The position numbers and the translations under genes are program-made. From NCBI GenBank assembly GCA_017427485.1, contig JAFRSR010000203.1, positions 1 through 53,127 of the forward strand: DNA of 53,127 bases, given 5' to 3'. Positions 16,764 to 24,769 of this stretch are shown in pieces. The notes beneath the pieces are model-generated. The model did no database searches. It was not told where the DNA came from and saw nothing but the letters and a program-made list of their open reading frames with translations. The stretch comes from Kiritimatiellia bacterium (GTDB lineage: Bacteria; Verrucomicrobiota; Kiritimatiellia; RFP12; UBA1067). The stretch's first letter is position 1. The number at the start of each line of letters is the position of its first letter.

Positions 16764-18619
16764 CGCCACACGATCTTTGCATAACCCGACGCCGGGACGG
16801 CAAGATGGACAAGTCCCGCCGCCACGTTCACCTCTCCGGCCTTCTCGCCGAACACGTTGAAGTATTCGACCTTTGCGGGCTTCGCCGCCAGCTCGGCAAG
16901 CATACCCGCCTTGCCCGTCGCGTTCACGAGGAAGACCGGACGGTCCGCCGCGCCGGCCTTGACGCACACGTCGTCCGCATAGGCGGCGATGACGCGCTCG
17001 TCCGCGCTCTCGCCCTCGATCCAGGTGTAGCCGAGTTCGGGGTGGTGCGGACGGAACGCGCCCTTCAGGAGCGCCGCGCGGTGCTCCTGCGAGAAGCGGA
17101 GCCAGGACGCGATCACCTTGCGGTGTTCGGGCGAGACCTTCGCGAGGACCATCGAGTACTGGATCGTCGAGAAGAGCACGTTCAGGATCGGCAGGGCCGC
17201 GCCCTCGGGCGTCTCCCCCGCGCTCCAGACGAGCATGTCGGAATGGACGGCGATCGTGTCGGACGTCAGCCGGAGGTCGCAGATGCGGCGGCGGTTCGCC
17301 GTCGGGTCGGCCGGGCAGTCGGCCGCGCGGATCATGTTGCCGTACTGGAGGATCGCCGGACCGCTGTAGTGCTGGCGGAACTCGAGCAGTACGTCGGGGT
17401 TGATCTTCATGAGACGCGCGCGCACGTCCTTCATGAGCTGGTTGAGCGCCTCCGGCACCGACCGGAAGTCACGTCCCGCGAAGTTGTCCTTGAGCGCCGG
17501 ATCCTTCGCCGGCAGCCCGAACGAGTCGATGAAGTCGAGCTTGAGGCCGTCGAACCCCCACTCGCCGACCGCGCGCTCGTACGTCTGGATGAGGTATTCG
17601 CGCACTTCGGGGAAGCGCGGGTCGAGCGTGCCGGTGTCGCCGTCGCGCAGGAGCATCTTCTTGAAGCGCGGATAGTTTTTCGCCTCGCAGCCCATGAATG
17701 GCACGGACAGCCACAGCATGTACTTGAGTCCGGCGGCGTGGACCTTGGCCACGTGCGCCTTCATGTCGGGGAAGCGGCTCTTGACCGGCATCCAGTCGCC
17801 CGTCGCGGTGTAGAACCCCTTGGACTCCACCTTCTGCCAGCCGTCGTCGAGGATCATCGTCTTCATGCCGATCTCGGCCGCCAGCTTCGCCTCCGTCTCC
17901 AGCTCGTCCGCGTGCACGTCCTGCAGGAACGCGTACCACGTCGAGTAGAGCGGATCGAACGCCGACTCGGGGGCGTGCGCCGTCTTGAAGCCGTTCTCCT
18001 TCGCCACCCACCGCGAACAGGACGTGACCGTCTCGGCCCAGTTCCGCCCGCGACGGTCGAGCATGACCTTTACGACGTACTCTTTCCGCGCGACGGTTGG
18101 CCGCGTGAAGAACTCGCAGCGGCCGATCACGTCGCACGAGCGCTCCTCTGCGTAGAGTCCGAAGACCACGTGCTCCATCGCCTCGCTGCAGGCGATGGCG
18201 ACGGGCGAGACGCCCGCCGAGTTGAAGCCGACGACGAGCGGCGTCTCGTGTGCGAGCTCGGAGTGGTACGGCGTCTTCCAGCCCCACCACAGCCGCGGCC
18301 AGAGATGGGTGCCGTCCGCCTCGTAATTGCCCGTCCAGACGTTCTGCACGCCCGCGCCGGACACGCGGAAGAACACGCCGAACTTCGGCGGCGCGGCGTC
18401 GTCCGCCCGCGAGAGGCGCACCGTCACCACGTCGCGTCCGTCGTCCACCGACGCGGAGACGCCGAAGGTCCAGCCCTTCGTGTCGTCGCAGGTGACCTCG
18501 GCCGTCCCCGCGAAGTCTGTCTCGACCGTCTTGATCACGGCCGCCTTCTTGTCCATCACGTCCGCGAACAGCGGCGACAGCCCTGCCAGGGCAAACGCAA
18601 CCAGAGTCAGTTTCTTCAT
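16760..18619 (-). CDS. exported GH36 alpha-galactosidase
   Basis: The 619-residue protein has a signal peptide (MKKLTLVAFALAGLSPLFA), an N-terminal beta-sandwich and a TIM barrel typical of clan GH-D. The nucleophile motif GLKLDFID places Asp near residue 362. The general acid/base is probably in RAADCPAD, near residue 434. MKTMILDDGWQ is the usual substrate-binding Asp-Asp-Gly-Trp. It should release alpha-linked galactose from oligosaccharides outside the cytoplasm. GGAGG lies 10 nt before the ATG. It is first in the 18619-9422 operon and overlaps the HzsA-like start by ATGA. The family call is firm; specificity within GH36 is not. Confidence 0.88.
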   Translation of the reverse strand: MKKLTLVAFALAGLSPLFADVMDKKAAVIKTVETDFAGTAEVTCDDTKGWTFGVSASVDDGRDVVTVRLSRADDAAPPKFGVFFRVSGAGVQNVWTGNYEADGTHLWPRLWWGWKTPYHSELAHETPLVVGFNSAGVSPVAIACSEAMEHVVFGLYAEERSCDVIGRCEFFTRPTVARKEYVVKVMLDRRGRNWAETVTSCSRWVAKENGFKTAHAPESAFDPLYSTWYAFLQDVHADELETEAKLAAEIGMKTMILDDGWQKVESKGFYTATGDWMPVKSRFPDMKAHVAKVHAAGLKYMLWLSVPFMGCEAKNYPRFKKMLLRDGDTGTLDPRFPEVREYLIQTYERAVGEWGFDGLKLDFIDSFGLPAKDPALKDNFAGRDFRSVPEALNQLMKDVRARLMKINPDVLLEFRQHYSGPAILQYGNMIRAADCPADPTANRRRICDLRLTSDTIAVHSDMLVWSAGETPEGAALPILNVLFSTIQYSMVLAKVSPEHRKVIASWLRFSQEHRAALLKGAFRPHHPELGYTWIEGESADERVIAAYADDVCVKAGAADRPVFLVNATGKAGMLAELAAKPAKVEYFNVFGEKAGEVNVAAGLVHLAVPASGYAKIVWR

Positions 18620-18665
18620 TTCAGTTTTACCTCCATGTTGGATCGCTTTCGATTTCTCGGCCGTT

Positions 18666-18694
18666 ATAATACCATATCATCGGATAAGTCTCAA
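18666..18694 (-). promoter_or_regulatory. promoter of the GH36-HzsA operon
   Basis: On the minus strand TTGAGA (18694-18689) and TATTAT (18671-18666) are 17 bp apart, with GATATGG immediately before the -10, a context shared with other promoters here. Confidence 0.6.
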
Positions 18695-18713
18695 TAGATA
18701 CGCGTGTTGACGC

Positions 18714-19532
18714 TCATGTCGCAGGTTCCTTGTCTAGCCCCTTCATTTCAAGATCCGCGTTGTACCATTGCTCAAGCATCCCGTTGAACCCGGCTCTTGG
18801 CAACTTGCTCCATTCGACGACCTTGGCCGTCATGTTCTCGGCATATATCGAAACGCTGCGCCGACGCCTGAAGATAGAGAACGGCCATATCAGAATGGAC
18901 TTCATCAATGTCTTCACAAAATGTGGCGGCGGGCTGCCTCCGGCCCGACTCCACATGCTGCCAAACAATCCACGCATGCGCACGCCGATGACCTCGACGC
19001 CTTTGGGCAACTGCGAGATCACATTGAACGCAAGTTGCCGGTTCTCCAGGCTTTCACGCCCGTCCGCGGTTATATGTCCCGAGGGATACAGCAAAACGTT
19101 TTCCCCCGCGGTCAAAAGCGCAAGCACCGAATAGCTGAGGGCCTTCGCCCTTTTCAATGATGCCTTGTACTTGGGCCTAACCTTCAGAAATGGCCTGAAG
19201 TTCGCTCTCCGAAAGTCCGGGACCCGAACAGCATTGAATAGAGCAAGAACATGACGAACAAATCCATTCGAGAAGAATGACTCATCCACCAGGGGGCATA
19301 GACTCAATCCCCTTCGATGCAATTCGGAGACAAGAATGGCCGGATCAACAATCGCCGGATGATTTGGCATGATCAGATAGTTCTTGTTCTGCCCAAAAAC
19401 AAGATCTCCAGAACTTTCGATCTGATATCGGCGCGACAGAAACCATCTCCCCACGCACAACAGGACATTCTTGCTGGTATAAAGTATCCATGCCATTACG
19501 ATGAAAGGGAAGGTTATGAAGAAGTACGTCAT
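18714..19532 (-). CDS. PlsC-type 1-acyl-glycerophosphate acyltransferase-like protein
   Basis: This 272-residue protein has a hydrophobic N-terminus (MTYFFITFPFIVMAWILYTS) that should anchor it in the inner membrane. It has the acyltransferase motif NHPAIVDP (His58-x4-Asp63) and a later YPSGHITADGR that corresponds to the phosphate-binding block. It probably moves an acyl group to a lysophospholipid or related acceptor. Its base composition is visibly more AT-rich than its neighbours, and no lipid genes lie next to it except the distant SDR at 247-1434, so acquisition by transfer is plausible. No clear ribosome-binding site or promoter of the common local type was found upstream in 19533-19622. 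Confidence 0.75.
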   Translation of the reverse strand: MTYFFITFPFIVMAWILYTSKNVLLCVGRWFLSRRYQIESSGDLVFGQNKNYLIMPNHPAIVDPAILVSELHRRGLSLCPLVDESFFSNGFVRHVLALFNAVRVPDFRRANFRPFLKVRPKYKASLKRAKALSYSVLALLTAGENVLLYPSGHITADGRESLENRQLAFNVISQLPKGVEVIGVRMRGLFGSMWSRAGGSPPPHFVKTLMKSILIWPFSIFRRRRSVSIYAENMTAKVVEWSKLPRAGFNGMLEQWYNADLEMKGLDKEPAT

Positions 19533-19622
19533 AATTCAGCCTGATTCTTTTTGCTAGTCTTGTTCCAGTTTCGTCATTGAACGATTTTCACACACGATTT
19601 GCCGCAGCTCTGGTAAATTGAG

Positions 19623-22600
19623 TCAATGGTAGATGACGAGTGAGAGGGGCGGGAGGATGTCCGTGCTCGGCAGCGGGAAGTCGGAAACGGCTTCCTTCAG
19701 CGCCTCCGGCTCGAACGGCGAGTTGTGCGCGTCGCGGTGCGGGCCCGTGAACACGGTGCGGCGGACCTTGCCGAACAGCCCGCGCACCTCCACGCGCTTC
19801 GGCGCCTCGGCGCAGTTGACGAGCTTCAACACGATGCCGCCGTCGGCCGTGCGCATCGCACTCGCCTGCACGCAGTCGATCACATTCGTCTGCACGCGGT
19901 TCTCCCAGGCGCGGAAGCGCGTCAGCTCGATTGCGTCGGTCTTGACGCCGACCTTCAGCACCTCCGTTCCGCGGTTCTCGCTGAAGAGCTTCTGCACGGT
20001 CCAGCTGGGACTCACGAACGAGCCGTCGGTCGTGGGGTAGATCATGTTGGGCGTCCAGACGATGTGCTGGGCGTTCGCGAAGAGCGGCGCGTACGCGGCG
20101 AGCTTCACCTGGTCCTGGTTGCGCTCCAGCCCCAGCATGAACGCCGCCTCGCCGATGGCCGCCCGCAACGAACCGTAGCGCGTCGTCCCCCGCGTGACGG
20201 CGTACTCGCCCACGAAGATCCCGAAGTCGCCCTTCGGCGAGTCGTACTCGTGCGCGAGGTTGCTCATGAAGTCGTGCGGCATCCGGTAGAAGTGGTCGTC
20301 GCGCAGATCCTTCGGATCGTCCACGCGCTTCGTCTCGCGCCAGTTGTCGAAGATGAGCGTGACCTCGGGATATTTCGCCAGGACGGCCTTCGCCATGAGC
20401 GCATACCGTTCCTCGTACGCCTTGCCGCCGTTCTCGTTGCCGATCTCAAGGTACTTGAGCCCGAACGGCTCGGGATGCCCCGCCGCCGCGCGGCACGCGC
20501 CCCACTTCGAGCTCACCGGTCCGTTGGCGTACTCAATGCAGTCGAGCGCGTCCTGCACGAACTCGCCCATCTTGTCCATCGGCACGGTCTCGCGGTGCGA
20601 CATGCCGCAGTTGATGCAGAAGAGCGGCTTCGCCTTGAGCGCCTCGCAGAGGAGCAGGTACTCGTGGAAACCCACGCCGTTCGCAGACCAGTAGCGCCAG
20701 ATGTTCCACTGCGTGCGCCGCTCCCACTTCGAGCCGAGCGTGTCCTTCCAGCGGTAGGCGTCCTTCATCGTGTCGCCCTCCACCCAGCAGCCGCCGGGGA
20801 AACGCACGAAGCTCGGCTTCAGCGCGGCGAGCCGATCCATGAGGTCGCGACGGAAGAGCCCGCACACAGCGTCCTCCGGCATGAGGCTCACGCAGTCGAC
20901 GCAGACGTCGCCGCCGCCGGATAGGCGGATCGCAAGGCGCGCCTGCGGATCCGTCCCGTTCGCCTCCAGCGTCGCGGAGAACGTGCGCCAATCCTCCGTG
21001 ACGCCTTCGATGCGCGTGCGTGCGATCGTGGGCTTGCCGTAGGCCTCCAGAGAGATTTCCACCGGTCCCTCCACCTTGCCCCGCAGCGCGATTTCCAGAA
21101 GGTACATCATCCCCTTCTTCACGCCCATGCCGAAGTAGCCCTCGTTCGCGATTCCCGCGCCGGACGGGCCGCGCACACGGACGCAGTGGGCGTTCCGGCC
21201 CGTGCAACGGGCAAGATGCCTGTTGTCCCAGTAGTCTGTGTCGGCGCGTTTGCAGGGCGTCAGCTCCGCGTTTCCGAGCGGAGACCAGTAGCGTAGCGTC
21301 TGCTCGCGCTTCTCCCCGTTGCCGTCCTCGAACGAGCGGTTGCGCACCATCTCCGCGTACACGCCGCCGTCGAGCGAGAGGTCGATGTCCTCGAAGAAGA
21401 TGCCCCAGAGGTCGGGCGCGGCGGCGCATTTCACCGCGGCGGGATCCACCGTCACGACGGCCGGTGCGGCGGCGTCCGCCGGCTCGACGATCGCCGCGAA
21501 GCCGCCGTTGGCGGCGGCGGACGCCGTGAGCGAATCGGACGCGTCGCAGAGGAACGTGTCGCACGTCACGTCCGCGCACGGCTTCGTGTTGTCGGAATCG
21601 GTGTCGCGGAAGAGCCGCACCTTCAGCCCGCCCGTCCCCGCGAACTCGAGCGGCACGGTGAAGAGGCGCTTCTCGTTGGCGTTCAGCCCGCCGACGTACC
21701 AGCGCCGGCCGACGCGGCGCGCGACGACGGCGTACTCGCCGATCTTCCCCTGGAGGAAACGCGTCTCGTCGAACGCCGTCGGGATCTCGCGCCAGAAGTC
21801 AAGCGCGGGATCCTTCTCCTTGATCTGTCCGGGCTGCTGGTACCAGAAGAGGAACTGGAATCCGCTCGAATAGACGCACGGCATCGCCAGCTGATGGGCG
21901 AGCGTGTTCTTGATGCGGTTGACGTTCCAGCAGGGGGTGTAGTCGCCGGGGCCGTCGAGGAAGCGCGTGAACGGCAGCGCGGCGTTGTGCGCGGCCGAGG
22001 GCATTTCCTCGTTGCCGTAGATGCCCTCCACGGTCAGCACGTTGGGGTACGTCTTCTGGATGCCCGTGAGGCGGTACTCGTCGTGGATGTCCACGAGCAG
22101 ACGACGGTCCGCCGCCGCCTTGATGAGGTCCAGCACCCACTTCCGCTCGGTCTGTCCGCCCACCTTCACGAAACCGTACTTCACGCCCTTCACGCCCCAC
22201 GAGACGAGACGGTCGAGGATGGCGTCGCGGTTCTTGTGGAGCGGGATGTCGTTCACGTAGAGGATCACACCCACGCCCTTGGAAGCGGCATAGTCGATCA
22301 CGGGCTTCACGTAGTCGTTCGGCTTCAGCGGATCGCCCGTCCGCTCCGGACCATACCAGCCCGCGTCGAGCTCGATATACTGGAAGTTGTTGCGCAAGAC
22401 GAAGTCCACGCACGCCTTGCCGCTCTCCTCGCCGAGCTTGGCGACGCGCAACACCTTGCCCGGCTTGATCCACGAGGTGTCGGCGATCCGCGAGGGCGCG
22501 TTCAGCGCGTCCATGAACGCGGGCTGTCCGTTCGCGAGCTCCACGCAGTCTTTCGCCACACGGACGTACCGCCACGGCGTGACGTACGGCGGTTCAACCG

Positions 22601-23060
22601 TGGCCGCGCCCTCCAGGACGCTCTTCACCTGGCCCTTTCGCACGCCGCTCGCGAAGCGGATGCGCGAATAGTCCAAGTTGCCCGCTTCGCCGAGCGCGGC
22701 CACCCAGCTGTCCCCCTCCACGACGAGCGGTCCCTCGCACGAGCCGGGACACGTACGGGAGTAGTTGGGGTGCCGCTCGTGGGCGATCGTCGAAAGCGTC
22801 AGCGGGATGTACTCGCCCTGCGCGTGGCTCACGGGCCAGCATTTGAAGTCGCCCCCGAAGTCGAACGTCCATTCCTCGTTCGCGACCGTGCGTGGCGCCG
22901 TACCGCCGTAGCGGATGCGCCACGCGACGCCGCCGGTCAGGTTCGTGGCCTCGATCACCGCGTCCGCCGGCAGGCTCGGCGGCGTCACGCGGCAGACGGT
23001 TTCGCCGCTCGGCGTCGTGACCGAGAGCGCGGCGGCAAGAATGGAGCAGGGTATCGTCAT
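19623..23060 (-). CDS. exported GH97-GH51 fusion enzyme
   Basis: The 1145-residue protein joins two glycosidases. Residues about 10-530 are a GH97 enzyme: an N-terminal super-sandwich, then YIELDAGWYGPERTGD and PNVLTVEGIYGNEE, which are family signatures (alpha-glucosidase or alpha-galactosidase). From about residue 540 a GH51-type alpha-L-arabinofuranosidase begins (LWGIFFEDIDLSLDGGVYAEM). It includes a carbohydrate-binding insert, acid/base Glu in YLEIGNENGG (near 875) and nucleophile Glu in FVGEYAV (near 951). The short N-terminus (MTIPCSILAAALS) is a marginal signal peptide. The ATG at 23060 has GAGG 8 nt upstream, inside the last codons of the ATPase gene, whose stop is only 5 nt before; a GTG at 23069 is less likely. 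It probably degrades arabinose-decorated alpha-glycans. Confidence 0.85.
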   Translation of the reverse strand: MTIPCSILAAALSVTTPSGETVCRVTPPSLPADAVIEATNLTGGVAWRIRYGGTAPRTVANEEWTFDFGGDFKCWPVSHAQGEYIPLTLSTIAHERHPNYSRTCPGSCEGPLVVEGDSWVAALGEAGNLDYSRIRFASGVRKGQVKSVLEGAATVEPPYVTPWRYVRVAKDCVELANGQPAFMDALNAPSRIADTSWIKPGKVLRVAKLGEESGKACVDFVLRNNFQYIELDAGWYGPERTGDPLKPNDYVKPVIDYAASKGVGVILYVNDIPLHKNRDAILDRLVSWGVKGVKYGFVKVGGQTERKWVLDLIKAAADRRLLVDIHDEYRLTGIQKTYPNVLTVEGIYGNEEMPSAAHNAALPFTRFLDGPGDYTPCWNVNRIKNTLAHQLAMPCVYSSGFQFLFWYQQPGQIKEKDPALDFWREIPTAFDETRFLQGKIGEYAVVARRVGRRWYVGGLNANEKRLFTVPLEFAGTGGLKVRLFRDTDSDNTKPCADVTCDTFLCDASDSLTASAAANGGFAAIVEPADAAAPAVVTVDPAAVKCAAAPDLWGIFFEDIDLSLDGGVYAEMVRNRSFEDGNGEKREQTLRYWSPLGNAELTPCKRADTDYWDNRHLARCTGRNAHCVRVRGPSGAGIANEGYFGMGVKKGMMYLLEIALRGKVEGPVEISLEAYGKPTIARTRIEGVTEDWRTFSATLEANGTDPQARLAIRLSGGGDVCVDCVSLMPEDAVCGLFRRDLMDRLAALKPSFVRFPGGCWVEGDTMKDAYRWKDTLGSKWERRTQWNIWRYWSANGVGFHEYLLLCEALKAKPLFCINCGMSHRETVPMDKMGEFVQDALDCIEYANGPVSSKWGACRAAAGHPEPFGLKYLEIGNENGGKAYEERYALMAKAVLAKYPEVTLIFDNWRETKRVDDPKDLRDDHFYRMPHDFMSNLAHEYDSPKGDFGIFVGEYAVTRGTTRYGSLRAAIGEAAFMLGLERNQDQVKLAAYAPLFANAQHIVWTPNMIYPTTDGSFVSPSWTVQKLFSENRGTEVLKVGVKTDAIELTRFRAWENRVQTNVIDCVQASAMRTADGGIVLKLVNCAEAPKRVEVRGLFGKVRRTVFTGPHRDAHNSPFEPEALKEAVSDFPLPSTDILPPLSLVIYH

Positions 23061-23065
23061 TGGAT

Positions 23066-24499
23066 TCACCTCGTTTCGAAGAACTTGTCGGCGGGGATGA
23101 GAAAGTCGAAGTAGTGGTCGGCGGCGACCGCCGGAGACAGCCTGCCGTCGTAGACGAGCGCGGTGCGCACTGACAGGTTTCCTCCATGTTTCAGTTTCTT
23201 GACCTTTGCGTCAACCTCGTCGATGATCTCACGCCCGATTTCGCGGCGCCGCTTAATCTCCACCACCATCAGCATCCTCTGCGTCTGGATCATCAAGTCT
23301 ACCTGGCACCCTTCCCGTTCCGCCGTCGCACGCTGGCAGTAGGGCGCGGCGGACAGCACAAGCGACGTCTCGAGCCCCAGCAACGGCAGAAGCGTCTGGA
23401 GATTGTTCAGCACCAGATTCTCGAACTGGATCCCGAACATCGCCTCCAGTCCCCTGAGCTGCTCAAGCGACGAGAATTCAAAGAGGTCCTTCTCCACCAT
23501 CTTGCGCCTCGGCTCGATGTAATGGAGATAGAATCGGGCGTAGTTGTCGGAAATCCTGAACCGCTCTTCCCGGATCGGCTCCCCCGTGCACGGGTTCAGT
23601 CCGCCGTCCCCCGAAACGTATCCCGCCATCCGCAGGTCTTTCAGGGTCTTTGCGTAGCTTCCGTTGGGCGTCTTTCCGTCGGCTTCGGCCAGTTCCACCG
23701 CCGATTTCGGACCCGCCATCAGCATCCGCAGGATCCGCCCGCGCGTCTTTGCGCGGCGTCCGAACACGCCGTTGAACGTTTCATCGAACTCACGGAACAG
23801 GATTCCCCTCGGCATGAAGCACATGCGACGAATGTTCTCGTCAACCGACAGCTCCGGACGGACGTCCTCCAGATACTTCGGGACGCCCCCCGTGACGGAC
23901 AACAGGTCGATCTTCTCCCTAACCGACATCCTCTCCCCAGCCGGACCGAGCATCTGCTGGCACTGCGAAGGCGTCAGCTCCTTCAGTTCGATGTCAAGCG
24001 AGTCGCGTCCGACGAATCCCGTGGAGTCCAAGATGTTCTCCGCGATCCAGGCCGACACGGAGCCGCAGAGGACGAATACGAGATTCGGATGTTTACGGAA
24101 CTTGCGGTCCCACGCCTCCTTCAGGTATCCGGCGAAATCCGGGTTGTAGCCGCCGAGCCACGATATCTCGTCCAGCAGCACAACCGTCCTGCGTCCGGAA
24201 CCCAGTAGCTCGTCGAGCTGGGCGAAGGCGAGCGACCATGTCGCGGCCGGCATGGCCTCGCGTCCGGCGTACTCGGCCACCTTCTCGCAGAACCTGGCAC
24301 GCTGGATCGCGTCGGTCATGCCCTTTCTCGGAGGCAACCCTTCGATACAGATAAACCTGTCCGCGCTTCTGGCCGCGAACTCATCAATCAACGTCGATTT
24401 GCCGATACGCCGCCGTCCTCGGCACGTCACCAGCACGCCGTGGTCTCGCCCCCACAGCGCCTGCAAGTCTTTCAAGTCGCGCTCTCTGCCTATGAACAT
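23066..24499 (-). CDS. archaeal-type AAA ATPase with PD-(D/E)XK-like C-terminal domain (copy 1)
   Basis: This 477-residue protein starts MFIGRERDL, carries Walker A CRGRRRIGKST and Walker B VVLLDEISW, then FVLCGSVSAWI (sensor region) and a winged-helix segment. The C-terminal part contains GCQVDLMIQTQRMLMVVEIKRR, which fits the Asp...Glu-x-Lys core of restriction-like nucleases (the DUF234 arrangement). Known relatives are abundant in archaea and some gut bacteria, and their function is unsettled. The ATG has GGAGG 4 nt upstream, as does copy 2 at 29883-31346. Its 3' end supplies the ribosome-binding site of the GH97-GH51 gene, so the two are probably co-translated. An upstream CGGGCACACTTT motif (24681-24692) is shared with copy 2. 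Confidence 0.85.
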   Translation of the reverse strand: MFIGRERDLKDLQALWGRDHGVLVTCRGRRRIGKSTLIDEFAARSADRFICIEGLPPRKGMTDAIQRARFCEKVAEYAGREAMPAATWSLAFAQLDELLGSGRRTVVLLDEISWLGGYNPDFAGYLKEAWDRKFRKHPNLVFVLCGSVSAWIAENILDSTGFVGRDSLDIELKELTPSQCQQMLGPAGERMSVREKIDLLSVTGGVPKYLEDVRPELSVDENIRRMCFMPRGILFREFDETFNGVFGRRAKTRGRILRMLMAGPKSAVELAEADGKTPNGSYAKTLKDLRMAGYVSGDGGLNPCTGEPIREERFRISDNYARFYLHYIEPRRKMVEKDLFEFSSLEQLRGLEAMFGIQFENLVLNNLQTLLPLLGLETSLVLSAAPYCQRATAEREGCQVDLMIQTQRMLMVVEIKRRREIGREIIDEVDAKVKKLKHGGNLSVRTALVYDGRLSPAVAADHYFDFLIPADKFFETR

Positions 24500-24526
24500 A
24501 CAGCCTCCGTGTCCTTGTCCGCGCAC

Positions 24527-24555
24527 ATTATCTCACATTTCCGCCCAAATATCAA
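24527..24555 (-). promoter_or_regulatory. promoter of ATPase copy 1
   Basis: On the minus strand TTGATA (24555-24550) and GATAAT (24532-24527) are 17 bp apart. The other ATPase copy also uses GATAAT with a 17-bp spacer. Confidence 0.5.
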
Positions 24556-24680
24556 TCGCAATCTTTCTTCTATTTCTATTTACTCGAAATAGGAGAAAAG
24601 TTTCACATGGAAATCCAAGCAAAATATTTCTTCTATCGTGACATTTAAAAGATTGAAGAAAGATTCAACATGGTATCGTC

Positions 24681-24693
24681 CGGGCACACTTTA
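24681..24693. repeat. CGGGCACACTTTA motif upstream of ATPase copy 1
   Basis: A single copy of CGGGCACACTTTA occurs about 180 bp upstream of ATPase copy 1. Several copies, arranged as palindromes, lie directly upstream of ATPase copy 2 (31411-31534). Confidence 0.6.
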
Positions 24694-24713
24694 ATGTTGC
24701 CAGTGTGGAAGTA

Positions 24714-24756
24714 TTGCCAATGTTGCCAATTGTCAATTGGGAATTGGCATTGGCAA
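24714..24756. repeat. imperfect inverted repeat after the LamG gene
   Basis: TTGCCAATGTTGCCAATT (24714-24731) pairs with AATTGGCATTGGCAA (24742-24756) with one bulge. It lies 13 bp beyond the stop of the 24770-26623 gene, where a terminator would be, but no T-run follows on the minus strand, so it may instead be a REP-type element. The rest of 24556-24713 shows nothing beyond the CGGGCACACTTTA motif. Confidence 0.5.
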
Positions 24757-24769
24757 CATTCTCATGCCC

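Noticed and set aside
16764-16967. Start of the HzsA-like protein at 16967
   Set aside because: The first 68 codons overlap the GH36 coding end and are low-complexity; the ATG at 16763 gives a clean signal peptide and an ATGA overlap.
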